Assembly: GCA_035315065.1 (NCBI GenBank)
Contig: DATFYM010000204.1
Span: forward strand, 1 to 43,863
DNA from: DATFYM01 sp035315065
GTDB lineage: Bacteria > Acidobacteriota > Terriglobia > UBA7540
Direction of reading: 5' to 3'
DNA length: 43,863 nucleotides
The notes beneath the pieces are model-generated. The model ran no database searches. It was not told where the DNA came from and saw nothing but the letters and a program-made list of their open reading frames with translations. How positions within the stretch are numbered: position 1 is the stretch's first letter; the number at the start of each line of letters is the position of its first letter. A program made the translations under genes and the position numbers. Positions 17,720 through 25,494 of the stretch are shown here, in pieces.

Positions 17720-18511
17720 TCAGGACCCCGTGCTGCTGTAGTTGCTCACTCCGCGGTTCCACACCATCACGGCGAGGCAGAAGAATCCAGCCGCCACCAG
17801 CGGCACCAGGTGAAAGTAGGGCGTGAAGGTACGGCGTCCAAGGAAGTGGGTGGTGGGATAGAAAGAGGCGAAGCCGAAGGGGATGATCCAGCTTAGCATG
17901 AACTGGATGAAGACGTTGTAGATGGTCAGCGGATAGCGGCCGAAGGTGAGCATGTTGAATACCGGCGGCACAATGCCGACGCGGTCCTCGAACCAGAACG
18001 AGACGGCGGTGAGAATGAGAAACACGGAGAGATAGATAACCGCGCCGCACACGACCATTGGCGCGAACCACAGGTCGTCGGCCAGGGTCCAGTGCAATCC
18101 GAGCTTGCGGACGCAGATCCCGATCACCAACAGGCCCGTCACCACTTCCTGTAGAGACTCGATGCGGAACTTCTCCGACAGCACCTGGAACAGCGTGGCG
18201 ACGGGCCGCAACAGGATGCGATCGAAGCGGCCCTGGATAATATAAATGTCGCCGAACTCGTAGAGGTTCCAGCTCACCACGTTGAAGAAGCCGAGCGGGA
18301 TCAGCGAGAAGGCGTAGAGAAAGAGGATCTCATAGAACGACCAGCCCTCGAGCTTGGGGATCTTGGTGAAGAGCACCAGGACAAAACCGAAGCCGATCAC
18401 GGTGGCGGCCATGGAGGAGAAGAAGGCGATGAAGAAATCGGCCTTGTACGCCAGACGCACCTTGGCGTATTGCGCGAAGTAAAGGGCGAAAAGGCGGAGA
18501 TGGCGCTTCAT
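17720..18511 (-). CDS. ABC-2 type transporter permease (DUF990-like)
   Basis: This 263-residue integral membrane protein has about six hydrophobic segments (for example FFIAFFSSMAATVIGFGFVLVLF and FAPMVVCGAVIYLSVFLILTA). The phrase GDIYIIQGRFDRILLRPVATLFQ is characteristic of the ABC-2 permease subgroup also called DUF990. Such permeases work with a separate ATPase and often a second permease. Neither is present in the window, so the partners lie elsewhere or have been lost. Arrays of short words lie on both sides of the gene. The substrate is unknown. Confidence 0.83.
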   Translation of the reverse strand: MKRHLRLFALYFAQYAKVRLAYKADFFIAFFSSMAATVIGFGFVLVLFTKIPKLEGWSFYEILFLYAFSLIPLGFFNVVSWNLYEFGDIYIIQGRFDRILLRPVATLFQVLSEKFRIESLQEVVTGLLVIGICVRKLGLHWTLADDLWFAPMVVCGAVIYLSVFLILTAVSFWFEDRVGIVPPVFNMLTFGRYPLTIYNVFIQFMLSWIIPFGFASFYPTTHFLGRRTFTPYFHLVPLVAAGFFCLAVMVWNRGVSNYSSTGS

Positions 18512-18512
18512 A

Positions 18513-18656
18513 AATGATGAATGCTGAATTATGAAGGATGAACAAAGAAAGGCAGACGGTAGGTGGCAGACGGCATAAAGGGAAAGAAGCCCCTCTTCCC
18601 CCTTATGTCCGTCTACCGTCTACCGTCCACCCTTCTTCGGTTCATCATTCATAATT
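18513..18656. repeat. Nested inverted heptamer arrays
   Basis: Four blocks occur in the order A, B, B', A'. A is AATGATG, AATGCTG, AATTATG, AAGGATG (18513-18540). B is GCAGACG, GTAGGTG, GCAGACG, GCATAAA (18552-18579). B' is CGTCTAC, CGTCTAC, CGTCCAC (18610-18630). A' is CATCATT, CATAATT (18643-18656). A' is the reverse complement of A words and B' of B words. The centre, GGAAAGAAGCCCCTCTTCC, is itself partly self-complementary. The whole 144 bases can fold as one long hairpin upstream of the ABC permease. Confidence 0.88.
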
Positions 18657-18700
18657 CAGCTTCATCTGTCTGCTGACGACTCACAATTCCTTCAAAATGG

Positions 18701-20179
18701 TCAATCGTCAAGGCACAGGTCTGAGCCATGGAGACGAGTTTCGAGTTTCGAATGTCGGGTTTCGATGCTTAATCGAAAATCGTCAGTGACGCCGCGCTCG
18801 ATCTCGCCTGCCACGCGCAGCACCAGTTCCTCTTCCCAGGGCCGGCCCACGACTTGCACACCGATCGGGAGGCCCTTCGGCGAGCGTCCCACGGGCACCA
18901 CCGCGGCGGGATTGCCCATGATGTTCCACCACTGGGTGTAACTCATCGCGTCGAGGTACTTCACCGTTTGTCCGTTGACACTCCAGGAGCGTTCGCCGTG
19001 GCGGAATGCCGGGACCGCGCACACGGGACACAGCAGCACCGGAAACCGCTCCATTTCCGCCAGCAGTTCCGCGCGGATCCGGTCGCGCTCGATGAGTGTC
19101 TCGATCAATTGTTCGAGGGTGAGGGGCGGGTCGGCGGCCACAATGCTCATGAACTCCCTCAGGATGGGGCTGAGATCGGCTTCACGATCGCCGATGAAGG
19201 GCTTCAACACAAACCCGCCGGCGCGCCCAAAAATGTCCCACCACAACTCACGCATGAGATCGAGGTTGGTGGGGCAGAACGGCTGAACGTCGAACCCGGC
19301 CCGCTGGAGGGTCTCCGCCGCGGCGCGCACCGCGGCTCGAGTCTCGGGAGTCACGGGGGTGCGGCCGCCCTCTTCGAAGAAGCCCACAGGCACCGAGCGC
19401 ATCTCGGCATCGTTCCAGACACGAAGCAGCACAGGCGCAGCAGAGGGGTCGCCAAGTTCCGGCCCGGCCATAGCCTCGAACATGAGCGTCAGGTCGGCGA
19501 TGCTGTGTGCCATGGGTCCCACGACGCCGATCTGCGCGAAGGGTCCTGCCGAAGCAGGGAAGTGGCCGGTGGCTGGAATGCGTCCCGGAGTAGGCTTGAG
19601 GGCGCAGATGCCGGTGTAATGCGCGGGCACGCGGACCGAACCGCCACCGTCGCTGCCCACGCCGGCTGCCGAGCAGCCAGCCGCGATCGCTGCCGACTCG
19701 CCGCCACTCGATCCGCCGGGCGTGCGGTCGAGATCCCACGGGTTGTTGGTACGGCCATGGAGCAGGTTGTCTGTCTCGTAGGCCATGAGCATTTCAGGGG
19801 TATTGGTGCTGCCGAGCACGACGGCGCCCGCCGTCTTGAGCCGGGCCACCAGCGGCGCGTCCACGGCGGCGATGTAATTCGCACGCAAACGGCTGCCAGC
19901 CGCGCAGCGCCAGCCGGCCACATCGATCGAACTTTTGATGGTCACCGGCACCCCGGCGAGTGGTCCCACGCGCTCGCCGCGCTGGATCGCAGCTTCAATC
20001 CGGCGAGCTTGCGCGCGCGCGCCGTCCTCGTCGATGATGACAAAAGCATTCAAGCGAGGATTCAATTTCGCGATCCGATCGAGGTGGGCTTCGACGACCG
20101 CGACGGGCGAGACCCGCGTCGCGCGCACGGCCTGCACCATCTCCGTCGCGGTCAGTTGAGTGAGATCCGCCATCCGCAT
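18701..20179 (-). CDS. Amidase, amidase-signature (GatA-like) family
   Basis: These enzymes hydrolyse amide bonds with a Ser-cisSer-Lys triad. The Lys is in VPVTIKSSIDVAG, the cis-Ser and nucleophile lie in the GGSSGGESAAIAAG glycine-serine stretch, and GSDGGGSVRVPAHYTG is the usual oxyanion region. The body of about 470 residues is normal for the family. ATG 20179 is used because AGGGATGG precedes it. The gene is solitary, with no gatB or gatC, so a stand-alone amidase is more likely than tRNA amidotransferase. The C-terminal tail after about residue 470 (SIETRHSKLETRL) is encoded by a heptamer array and ends far beyond the conserved fold. Confidence 0.88.
   Translation of the reverse strand: MRMADLTQLTATEMVQAVRATRVSPVAVVEAHLDRIAKLNPRLNAFVIIDEDGARAQARRIEAAIQRGERVGPLAGVPVTIKSSIDVAGWRCAAGSRLRANYIAAVDAPLVARLKTAGAVVLGSTNTPEMLMAYETDNLLHGRTNNPWDLDRTPGGSSGGESAAIAAGCSAAGVGSDGGGSVRVPAHYTGICALKPTPGRIPATGHFPASAGPFAQIGVVGPMAHSIADLTLMFEAMAGPELGDPSAAPVLLRVWNDAEMRSVPVGFFEEGGRTPVTPETRAAVRAAAETLQRAGFDVQPFCPTNLDLMRELWWDIFGRAGGFVLKPFIGDREADLSPILREFMSIVAADPPLTLEQLIETLIERDRIRAELLAEMERFPVLLCPVCAVPAFRHGERSWSVNGQTVKYLDAMSYTQWWNIMGNPAAVVPVGRSPKGLPIGVQVVGRPWEEELVLRVAGEIERGVTDDFRLSIETRHSKLETRLHGSDLCLDD
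18736..18763. repeat. Heptamer array inside the amidase 3' end, word GAGTTTC
   Basis: GAGTTTC, GAGTTTC, GAATGTC, GGGTTTC in exact register. On the minus strand the word is GAAACTC, a rotation of the ACTCGAA word found at 34257 and 43598. It supplies the last codons of the amidase, so the gene appears to have read into an array. Confidence 0.82.
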
Positions 20180-20244
20180 CCATCCCTGAACAGGCTTCAG
20201 TCTAGCACGCGCGCGCCCGCCGGCGACCGCAAGAGGCTTCTCCA

Positions 20245-20271
20245 CAGATTACGCAGATTTAACAGATCGAG
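20245..20271. repeat. Nonamer array CAGATTACG, CAGATTTAA, CAGATCGAG
   Basis: Three consecutive 9-base words sharing CAGAT, in the gap between the divergent amidase and XRE genes. It is a 9-base counterpart of the heptamer arrays. Confidence 0.55.
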
Positions 20272-20401
20272 AACCGGGTCTAGGAAACCCCACTTTCTTG
20301 GTCTTGAAGAAATCTCGTGAGATCCGCCTAATCGGTGGACCATGGTTCCTGGCGTAGCGCCGATCTCGCGCATGAGATTGAAAACACTCGCAATATAGTT
20401 C

Positions 20402-20448
20402 TTGACAGCTAAATCGCAATTTGCTATAAATGAATCGCAATTAGCGAT
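20402..20448 (+). promoter_or_regulatory. Sigma70-type promoter with two tandem palindromic operators
   Basis: TTGACA (20402-20407), a 17-base spacer and TATAAA (20425-20430) form a near-perfect promoter. ATCGCAATTTGCTAT (20413-20427) and ATCGCAATTAGCGAT (20434-20448) are two imperfect palindromes with the same left half. They are spaced 21 bases centre to centre, two helical turns. The first covers the spacer and the edge of the -10 element. The second abuts the ATG. This is the layout of an autorepressor binding as two dimers. The downstream XRE protein is the obvious candidate (inference). Confidence 0.8.
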
Positions 20449-20970
20449 ATGACTCTGGGAAACAAAATTCGGTACTTGCGATCGGTGGAGGGCACGCTGC
20501 GCGGGCTCGGTCGCGAGATGACCCAGCAGGAAGTGGTTCGCGCCATCAAAAAAGATCTGCGCAAGACGATCAGCCAGTCGTATCTCTCGCAGATCGAGAG
20601 TGGTGCGCGCCCGCACTTGACCAACACCACCCGGATGCTTCTGGCGAAGTTCTTCAAGGTGCACCCGGGCTACCTGGTGAACGATCCGGAGGGTTACTCG
20701 ACGGAGTTGACCTCCAATTTTCTGGCTGCGGACGATGCGCTCGACCTCTGGCTGATCAGCGGCGCGGAGCGTTTTCGGCGCGACACCGAGGTGAGCCAGG
20801 CACTGCTGAAGGTGGCGCGGCACGAGGACACGCGGAAATGCCTTATCCTGCTGGCTGAGATTCTGGATACGCCCGGCCTGGCGGATCGCCTGTTGCAAGT
20901 GTTGAAACCGGCGGACATTTTGGAATCAACGGAATCAAGCCGCAGAGTGCGACAGGGGGGAGACGATTAA
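20449..20970 (+). CDS. XRE-family transcriptional regulator of the psp/flotillin operon
   Basis: The 173-residue cytoplasmic protein has an N-terminal helix-turn-helix of the Cro/C1 type, spread over residues 5-70, with a long insertion between helices (EMTQQEVVRAIKK and ISQSYLSQIESGARPHLT). The C-terminal about 90 residues are helical and of unknown role, perhaps for oligomerisation or stress sensing. The ATG lies directly after operator 2. The predicted transcript start leaves only about 12 untranslated bases and no Shine-Dalgarno sequence, so it may be translated from a near-leaderless mRNA. It is followed after one base by the NfeD-like gene. I infer that it represses its own operon and responds to envelope stress. 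Confidence 0.87.
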   Translation: MTLGNKIRYLRSVEGTLRGLGREMTQQEVVRAIKKDLRKTISQSYLSQIESGARPHLTNTTRMLLAKFFKVHPGYLVNDPEGYSTELTSNFLAADDALDLWLISGAERFRRDTEVSQALLKVARHEDTRKCLILLAEILDTPGLADRLLQVLKPADILESTESSRRVRQGGDD

Positions 20971-20971
20971 C

Positions 20972-21613
20972 ATGAACTGGGCTACTTTTTATCTGATCTG
21001 TTTTCTGGTGGGTCTTGTGCTCAGCGTCATCTCGCTGCTGAGCGGGATGATCCATTTTCCCGGACACTTGCACGTGCACCTGCCGCATGTGGGCGGGCAT
21101 CACGGTGGCGGTCTGCACGCACCTGGCCCGCACGTACCTGGCCCGCACGGCGCGACGGCACCCGCCGGAAAAGTCAGCGTCCGGAGCGGGTCGGGGGAAA
21201 TCTCGCCTTTCAACTTTATCACGCTGATGGCGTTTCTGGCCTGGTTTGGCGGCACCGGGTACCTGCTGACGGAGTACTCGCGCTTGTGGTTTGCTCTGGG
21301 AATGATCATCGCCACGTTTAGCGGCCTCGGCGGCGCCGCCATCGTCTTCGCCTTCATCAGCCGAGTGCTGCTCGCCCACGAGACCATCCTGGACGAGGCG
21401 GATTACGTAATGACGGGTGTTCTAGGCACCACCAGCGTCGGCATCCGCGCCGGCGGAACCGGTGAGATTGTCTATTCGCAAGGCGGGACTCGGCACACCT
21501 GCGGGGCACGCAGCGAGGATGGCGTAGCGATCGCCAAGGGCTCGGAAGTGGTGGTCGAGCGATTTGAAAAAGGCATCGCGTATGTGCGCCGCTGGGACGA
21601 CATGACGAAGTAG
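20972..21613 (+). CDS. NfeD-like membrane protein with His-rich loop
   Basis: The 213-residue protein has three hydrophobic segments (about residues 5-27, 80-97 and 106-132) and a C-terminal soluble beta-rich domain from about 145 (EADYVMTGVLGTTSVGI..GTGEIVYSQGG..GSEVVVERFEKGIAYVRRW) that fits the OB-fold of NfeD/YuaF proteins. These proteins partner flotillins in membrane microdomains, and a flotillin gene lies two genes downstream. Between segments 1 and 2 is an unusual loop with His-rich repeats (HLHVHLPHVGGHHGGG, then two APGPHVPGPH-like copies), which may bind metal. The gene is one base from the regulator's stop codon. Confidence 0.78.
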   Translation: MNWATFYLICFLVGLVLSVISLLSGMIHFPGHLHVHLPHVGGHHGGGLHAPGPHVPGPHGATAPAGKVSVRSGSGEISPFNFITLMAFLAWFGGTGYLLTEYSRLWFALGMIIATFSGLGGAAIVFAFISRVLLAHETILDEADYVMTGVLGTTSVGIRAGGTGEIVYSQGGTRHTCGARSEDGVAIAKGSEVVVERFEKGIAYVRRWDDMTK

Positions 21614-21665
21614 GACGACCCGGCGGCAATGTGACTTCTCTTCAAGAAAGGAGAGGAGGGCTTCG

Positions 21666-21974
21666 ATGAACGTTGCACCTGACAAACGGGGATTGAACCG
21701 GCGAACGCTCCGCAGCCTTGAAGTTGCGCGCGTCATCGCAGTTTTCGCCGCCCTGGGCGCGATTCTGGCGTGGATAGGACCACGCGCCCAACAGTTGACG
21801 ACATCGATCGTGCCTTGCGCGGGAGTTATGGTGCTGAAAGCGGTGGTTCTGGGTGGGTGGGGCCGTCTGTTGTTTGGCGATTGCGGTTGGACTCAAGGGC
21901 CGCACTTGGCCCTGCTCATCCATTTTTCGTCGGACCTGGTCCTGTACGGACTGATTCCGATGTTGGCAAGATAA
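21666..21974 (+). CDS. Small two-segment membrane protein of unknown function
   Basis: The 102-residue product has a basic N-terminus (DKRGLNRRTLRSLEVAR) followed by hydrophobic stretches at about 20-40 (VIAVFAALGAILAWIG) and 48-65, and a final hydrophobic segment near the C-terminus. I do not recognise a family. A strong site, GGAGAGGAGGG, precedes the ATG by 7 bases. Its position between the NfeD-like and flotillin genes suggests a structural or regulatory partner of the flotillin complex. Confidence 0.72.
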   Translation: MNVAPDKRGLNRRTLRSLEVARVIAVFAALGAILAWIGPRAQQLTTSIVPCAGVMVLKAVVLGGWGRLLFGDCGWTQGPHLALLIHFSSDLVLYGLIPMLAR

Positions 21975-21996
21975 TGTTTGCTCCAAGGGAGGGAAT

Positions 21997-23430
21997 ATGC
22001 AGTTGACGGAGATATGGGTGATCGTAGGGTTGATTGTGTTGGCCACTCTTTTCCTCATGACGGTCATGGCGAAGCTGTTTCGCAAGATTGGACCCAATGA
22101 GGCACTGGTCGTGTACGGGTTCAGGGGACCACGGGTGATCAAGGCTGGGGGAACCGTGGTGTTTCCGATGCTCGAGAGTTCTCGAGAGTTGTCACTCGAA
22201 CTGATGTCTTTCGATGTCGCGCCTCAGCAGGACCTCTACACCAAGCAGGGCGTCGCTGTCACAGTGGAGGCCGTGGCGCAGATCAAGGTGAAGTCGGACC
22301 CAGAGTCGATCCTGACTGCGGCGGAGCAGTTCCTGACCAAGCCGGCCGACCAGCGCGAAGGGTTGATCCGGCTGGTCATGGAAGGGCACCTCCGCGGCAT
22401 CATTGGCCAGTTGACTGTGGAAGAAATCGTCAAGCAGCCGGAGATGGTGGCGGACCGCATGCGCTCGACCTGCGCCGACGATATGAACAAGATGGGCCTG
22501 GAAGTGATCTCGTTCACCATCAAGGAAGTGAAAGACAAGAACGAATACATCTCCAACATGGGCAAGCCGGACGTGGCTCGCATCCGGCGAGACGCCGACG
22601 TGGCGGCCGCTGAGGCCGACCGCGACACGCAGATCAAGCGCGCCGAAGCGCAACGCGACGCGGCCACTGCCAAGGCGTTGGCCGACCAGTCGCGCGTGCT
22701 GGCGGAGACACTCTCGCTGGCCAAGCAAGCTGAGTCGCAGCGCGATCTGGATATGAAGAAGGCGAACTACCTGGAAGCGGTGAAGAAGCAGCAGGCGATG
22801 GCCGACAAGGCTTACGAGATCGAGACCAATATCATGCAGCAGCAGGTGATCGCCGAGTCGGTGAAGATCCAGCAGGTGGAGAAAGAACAGCAGGTAAAGG
22901 TGCAGGAGGCGGAAATCCTGCGACGCGAGAAGGAGTTGATCGCCACGGTCCTGAAGCCGGCGGAGATCGAGCGCCAGCGCATCGAGACACTGGCCAGCGC
23001 CGAACGCCAAAAGTTGATCTCCGAGGCGGAGGGCAAGGCATCCTCGATCCGGGCGCAGGGCGAGGCCGAAGCCGAGATCATCTTCAAGAAGGGCGAGGCC
23101 GAAGCCAAAGCGATGAACGTGAAGGCGGAAGCCTATCAGGAGTACAACCAAGCGGCGGTAGTGGACAAGCTGATCACCAGCCTGCCGGAGGTGGTAAGGG
23201 CGATGGCCACGCCGCTCGCCAACGTCGACAAGATCACGATCGTTTCGACGGGTAACGGTGACGCCGCCGGCATCCACAAGCTCACCGGCGACATGACCAA
23301 GATCGCTGCCCAGGTGCCGGCGCTCTTCGAGACCCTTTCCGGCATGAAATTGAGCGAACTGGTCTCGAAAGTGAGGCTAATCGGGGATAGGTCGTCCCCG
23401 CCGGCTCCCGACGCGGCCGGACAAAAGTAG
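21997..23430 (+). CDS. Flotillin-family (SPFH/band 7) protein
   Basis: Flotillins scaffold membrane microdomains. The 477-residue product has one N-terminal membrane segment (IWVIVGLIVLATLFLMTVM), an SPFH domain (about 28-200, with IGPNEALVVYG and KQGVAVTVEAVAQIKV), a long Ala/Glu/Lys-rich coiled coil (about 200-390, with repeated EAEGKA, GEAEAEII and KGEAEAKAM) and a C-terminal oligomerisation region. This matches the YuaG/FloT architecture. AGGGAGGG stands at Shine-Dalgarno distance. With the NfeD-like gene before it and PspA after it, it forms the centre of a membrane-protection operon. Confidence 0.93.
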   Translation: MQLTEIWVIVGLIVLATLFLMTVMAKLFRKIGPNEALVVYGFRGPRVIKAGGTVVFPMLESSRELSLELMSFDVAPQQDLYTKQGVAVTVEAVAQIKVKSDPESILTAAEQFLTKPADQREGLIRLVMEGHLRGIIGQLTVEEIVKQPEMVADRMRSTCADDMNKMGLEVISFTIKEVKDKNEYISNMGKPDVARIRRDADVAAAEADRDTQIKRAEAQRDAATAKALADQSRVLAETLSLAKQAESQRDLDMKKANYLEAVKKQQAMADKAYEIETNIMQQQVIAESVKIQQVEKEQQVKVQEAEILRREKELIATVLKPAEIERQRIETLASAERQKLISEAEGKASSIRAQGEAEAEIIFKKGEAEAKAMNVKAEAYQEYNQAAVVDKLITSLPEVVRAMATPLANVDKITIVSTGNGDAAGIHKLTGDMTKIAAQVPALFETLSGMKLSELVSKVRLIGDRSSPPAPDAAGQK

Positions 23431-23443
23431 GTGTGGGTTATTA

Positions 23444-23484
23444 CCGGGCGTTCTCTGCCATGGGCAGCGAGCGCCCGGGCTTTT
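23444..23484 (+). terminator. Intrinsic terminator between flotillin and pspA
   Basis: CCGGGCG (23444-23450) pairs with CGCCCGG (23472-23478). An inner CTGCC-ATG-GGCAG stem lies inside, and GCTTTT follows. The tail has only four T residues, so termination is likely partial. It would set a lower basal level of pspA relative to the upstream genes, or let pspA depend on its own start site. Confidence 0.6.
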
Positions 23485-23522
23485 CAGGCGGTTTTAATGT
23501 AGTTAACACAAGGAGGAAGACC

Positions 23523-24188
23523 ATGGCACTATTGGAAAGAGTCTCAACGTTGGTACGCGCCAATCTCAACGACCTCATCGACAAAGCTGAAGATCCAGAG
23601 AAGATGCTGAAGCAGCTTATTCTCGACATGGAGAATCAACTTCTGCAGGTGAAGACGCAAGTGGCGGTGGCGATGGCGGATCAGCACTTGCTGGAAAAGA
23701 AGCAGCAGGAGAACGAGACCAAAGGAGCTGACTGGATGCGTAGGGCGGAGCTGGCAGTGGACAAGAAGCAGGACGATCTGGCTCGCGCCGCCCTGGAACG
23801 GCACCAGAGCTACAAGCAGATGGCACAGAGCTTCAACGAGCAGGTGGCCAACCAGCGAGTGGAAGTGGAGAACCTCAAGGCGGCGCTGGGCAAGTTGGAC
23901 CAGAAGCTGGCCGAGGCGAGATCGAAGTGCGACCTGCTGATCGCCCAGCATCGTCGGTCCCGTGCCGTGAGCAAGGCCAGCGACGCGCAGCTCGCGGCCG
24001 GAGATCGCTCGAAGATCGCGGCGTTCGACCGCATGCAGCAGAAGGTGATGCTCGGCGAGGCGGTGAGCCAGGCGAAATCGGAGATGGTAAAGGACGACCT
24101 CGACGAGCGGCTGGCAAAGCTCGAGCGCGACGACCAGATCGAGCTGATGCTGACCGAGTTGAAGTCCCGCCGTAGCGCGGGTGCGTAA
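23523..24188 (+). CDS. pspA: PspA/IM30 family phage-shock protein
   Basis: PspA is a peripheral membrane protein that forms ESCRT-III-like helical rods and stabilises damaged membranes. The 221-residue protein is of typical length and nearly all alpha-helical. The family start LLERVSTLVRANLNDLIDKAEDPEKMLKQ is followed by DMENQLLQVKTQVA and a long coiled coil. AAGGAGG stands 7 bases before ATG 23523, the strongest ribosome binding site in the operon. The final gene in the XRE-NfeD-flotillin cluster, it sits after a possible attenuator. No pspB, pspC or pspF is present, so control is unlike that of enterobacteria. Confidence 0.93.
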   Translation: MALLERVSTLVRANLNDLIDKAEDPEKMLKQLILDMENQLLQVKTQVAVAMADQHLLEKKQQENETKGADWMRRAELAVDKKQDDLARAALERHQSYKQMAQSFNEQVANQRVEVENLKAALGKLDQKLAEARSKCDLLIAQHRRSRAVSKASDAQLAAGDRSKIAAFDRMQQKVMLGEAVSQAKSEMVKDDLDERLAKLERDDQIELMLTELKSRRSAGA

Positions 24189-24278
24189 AGAAGACGCTGA
24201 GTGCAGAAGAATGACTGATGAGCTGCGTCGGCGCTCGCCATCAGCAGGAGCCGGGACCAGTCTCTGGATCGCCCAAAG

Positions 24279-24299
24279 CTGAAGTCTGAGCGCTGAAGG
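24279..24299. repeat. Short heptamer array CTGAAGT, CTGAGCG, CTGAAGG
   Basis: Three consecutive 7-base words sharing CTGA lie between pspA and the carbonic-anhydrase-like gene. Two more, TTCACCA and TTCATGA, follow near 24311. No gene lies in the 150-base gap. Confidence 0.6.
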
Positions 24300-24340
24300 C
24301 TTCTTGGTATTCACCATTCATGACGGTCTTGGGGGGAGCC

Positions 24341-24811
24341 ATGCGTCGCTACGCGTTGGAGTCGAAGATCGAGTCCCCGGACACGCAGGTCCTGGCGGTC
24401 CATTGCAGCGATCACCGCTTCCAGGGCGCGCTGCGCGAATTCCTGGACCAGACGCTGGGCCTGAAGGCGAACTACGATCTGCTGGTGGTTCCCGGCGGGC
24501 CGCAGTGTCTGGCCGAGACCTCGCATTTGCCCAAGTTCGCGTGGGCCAGCCGCAAGTGGTTCCGCTTTCTAATTGAAGCCCACTCGCTTCAGCGAGTCAT
24601 CCTGATCGCCCACCAGGACTGCGGCTGGTACAAGTGGCTGGCGGAGTACGAGGCCCATAGCGCTCGGGGCCTCCCGGCCCGCGAACGCCAGGAACGCGAT
24701 CTCGGCCGCGTTCGCGACTTCCTCGCCGCGGACTTTCCCAGGCTGTCTGTCGAGACGTACTACGCGGGGTGGAACGGCGCGGGCCAAGTCGGGATCGAGG
24801 CGGTTCCTTGA
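24341..24811 (+). CDS. Beta-carbonic-anhydrase-like protein
   Basis: The two zinc-ligand motifs of beta-class carbonic anhydrases are present: CxDxR as CSDHR (about residue 24) and HxxC as HQDCGW (about residue 95). The Asp-Arg pair of the active site is intact. The protein is short (about 156 residues) and lacks much of the usual middle and C-terminal helices, so catalytic CO2 hydration is uncertain; it could be a related zinc protein. ATG 24341 follows a G-rich stretch; ATG 24320 is possible. It is convergent with the DUF948/YtxH operon and downstream of pspA, with no strong terminator seen between. Confidence 0.7.
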   Translation: MRRYALESKIESPDTQVLAVHCSDHRFQGALREFLDQTLGLKANYDLLVVPGGPQCLAETSHLPKFAWASRKWFRFLIEAHSLQRVILIAHQDCGWYKWLAEYEAHSARGLPARERQERDLGRVRDFLAADFPRLSVETYYAGWNGAGQVGIEAVP

Positions 24812-24945
24812 ATAGGGGGGAGAGACTGGGCGTCGCAACGGGAACCAGAAACTGACGCTCCAGACCGTGGTGGCAATCGTTGGGCGGTGCTGTTTCAGAA
24901 ACACAAAGGTCGCCCGAGCGCGACCGCCTTTGCGGTTCGAGGTCG

Positions 24946-25458
24946 TCAGATGAACATCTGGTCGTCGTGGCTCGATTCGCTCACAGTCGCGGCGCGCCGA
25001 CGGGAGAAGAGAACGTCCAGCCCCTTTTGCACGCCCTTGATGACTGCCGACGCTTCATGGAGAGGCGCCAGGACGCCACGTTCCACCGCGTCCGCCGTGG
25101 TCCCGACCCTCTCCACCATCCCCGTCACCAATTGATCGACGCGGATGATTTGAGCTCGAGACCGTTCGACCAGTTCAGCCACCACTGTGTCGACTTGCAT
25201 GCTGCGCTCGCGGAGCAGCGCGGTGATGCCGGCGAGGTTGGTGGTGATGGTGCGGACCGGCTCGCGGCTTTCGGTGAGAAAGTCCGTCACGGCCTGAGTA
25301 AGCTCGTCAACACGTTGCATGGTGCCGGACGAGGATTGCTGCACGCTTTTCTGGAGCTGGCGCAGCGCCTCGAAAATCCCATAGAAGATCCCTGCCTGCG
25401 CGACCAGCGCCAAGGCGGCGATAATCACAAAAGCCATCAGTATTGTGTCGTGGCCCAT
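24946..25458 (-). CDS. DUF948-like membrane-anchored protein (YtxG-like)
   Basis: A 170-residue protein with one N-terminal membrane helix (LMAFVIIAALALVAQAGIFYGIF) followed by a long amphipathic region with repeated hydrophobic heptads (VDELTQAVTDFL, ITTNLAGITALL, VDTVVAELVERS), which fits the DUF948 layout. In Bacillus subtilis ytxG (DUF948) is next to ytxH in a general-stress operon. The same pairing here, after two YtxH genes, supports the assignment. GAGGAA precedes ATG 25458. Confidence 0.72.
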   Translation of the reverse strand: MGHDTILMAFVIIAALALVAQAGIFYGIFEALRQLQKSVQQSSSGTMQRVDELTQAVTDFLTESREPVRTITTNLAGITALLRERSMQVDTVVAELVERSRAQIIRVDQLVTGMVERVGTTADAVERGVLAPLHEASAVIKGVQKGLDVLFSRRRAATVSESSHDDQMFI

Positions 25459-25494
25459 AGGTTCCTCACGGGGCCTCACCGCAAGAGGACCGCT

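Noticed and set aside
18854..20320. 488-codon open frame on the plus strand
   Set aside because: Antisense to the amidase, which has its full catalytic motif set.
22192..23277. Long open frame on the minus strand
   Set aside because: Antisense to the flotillin coiled coil; its Leu/His-rich sequence is the complement of Glu/Ala/Lys codons.
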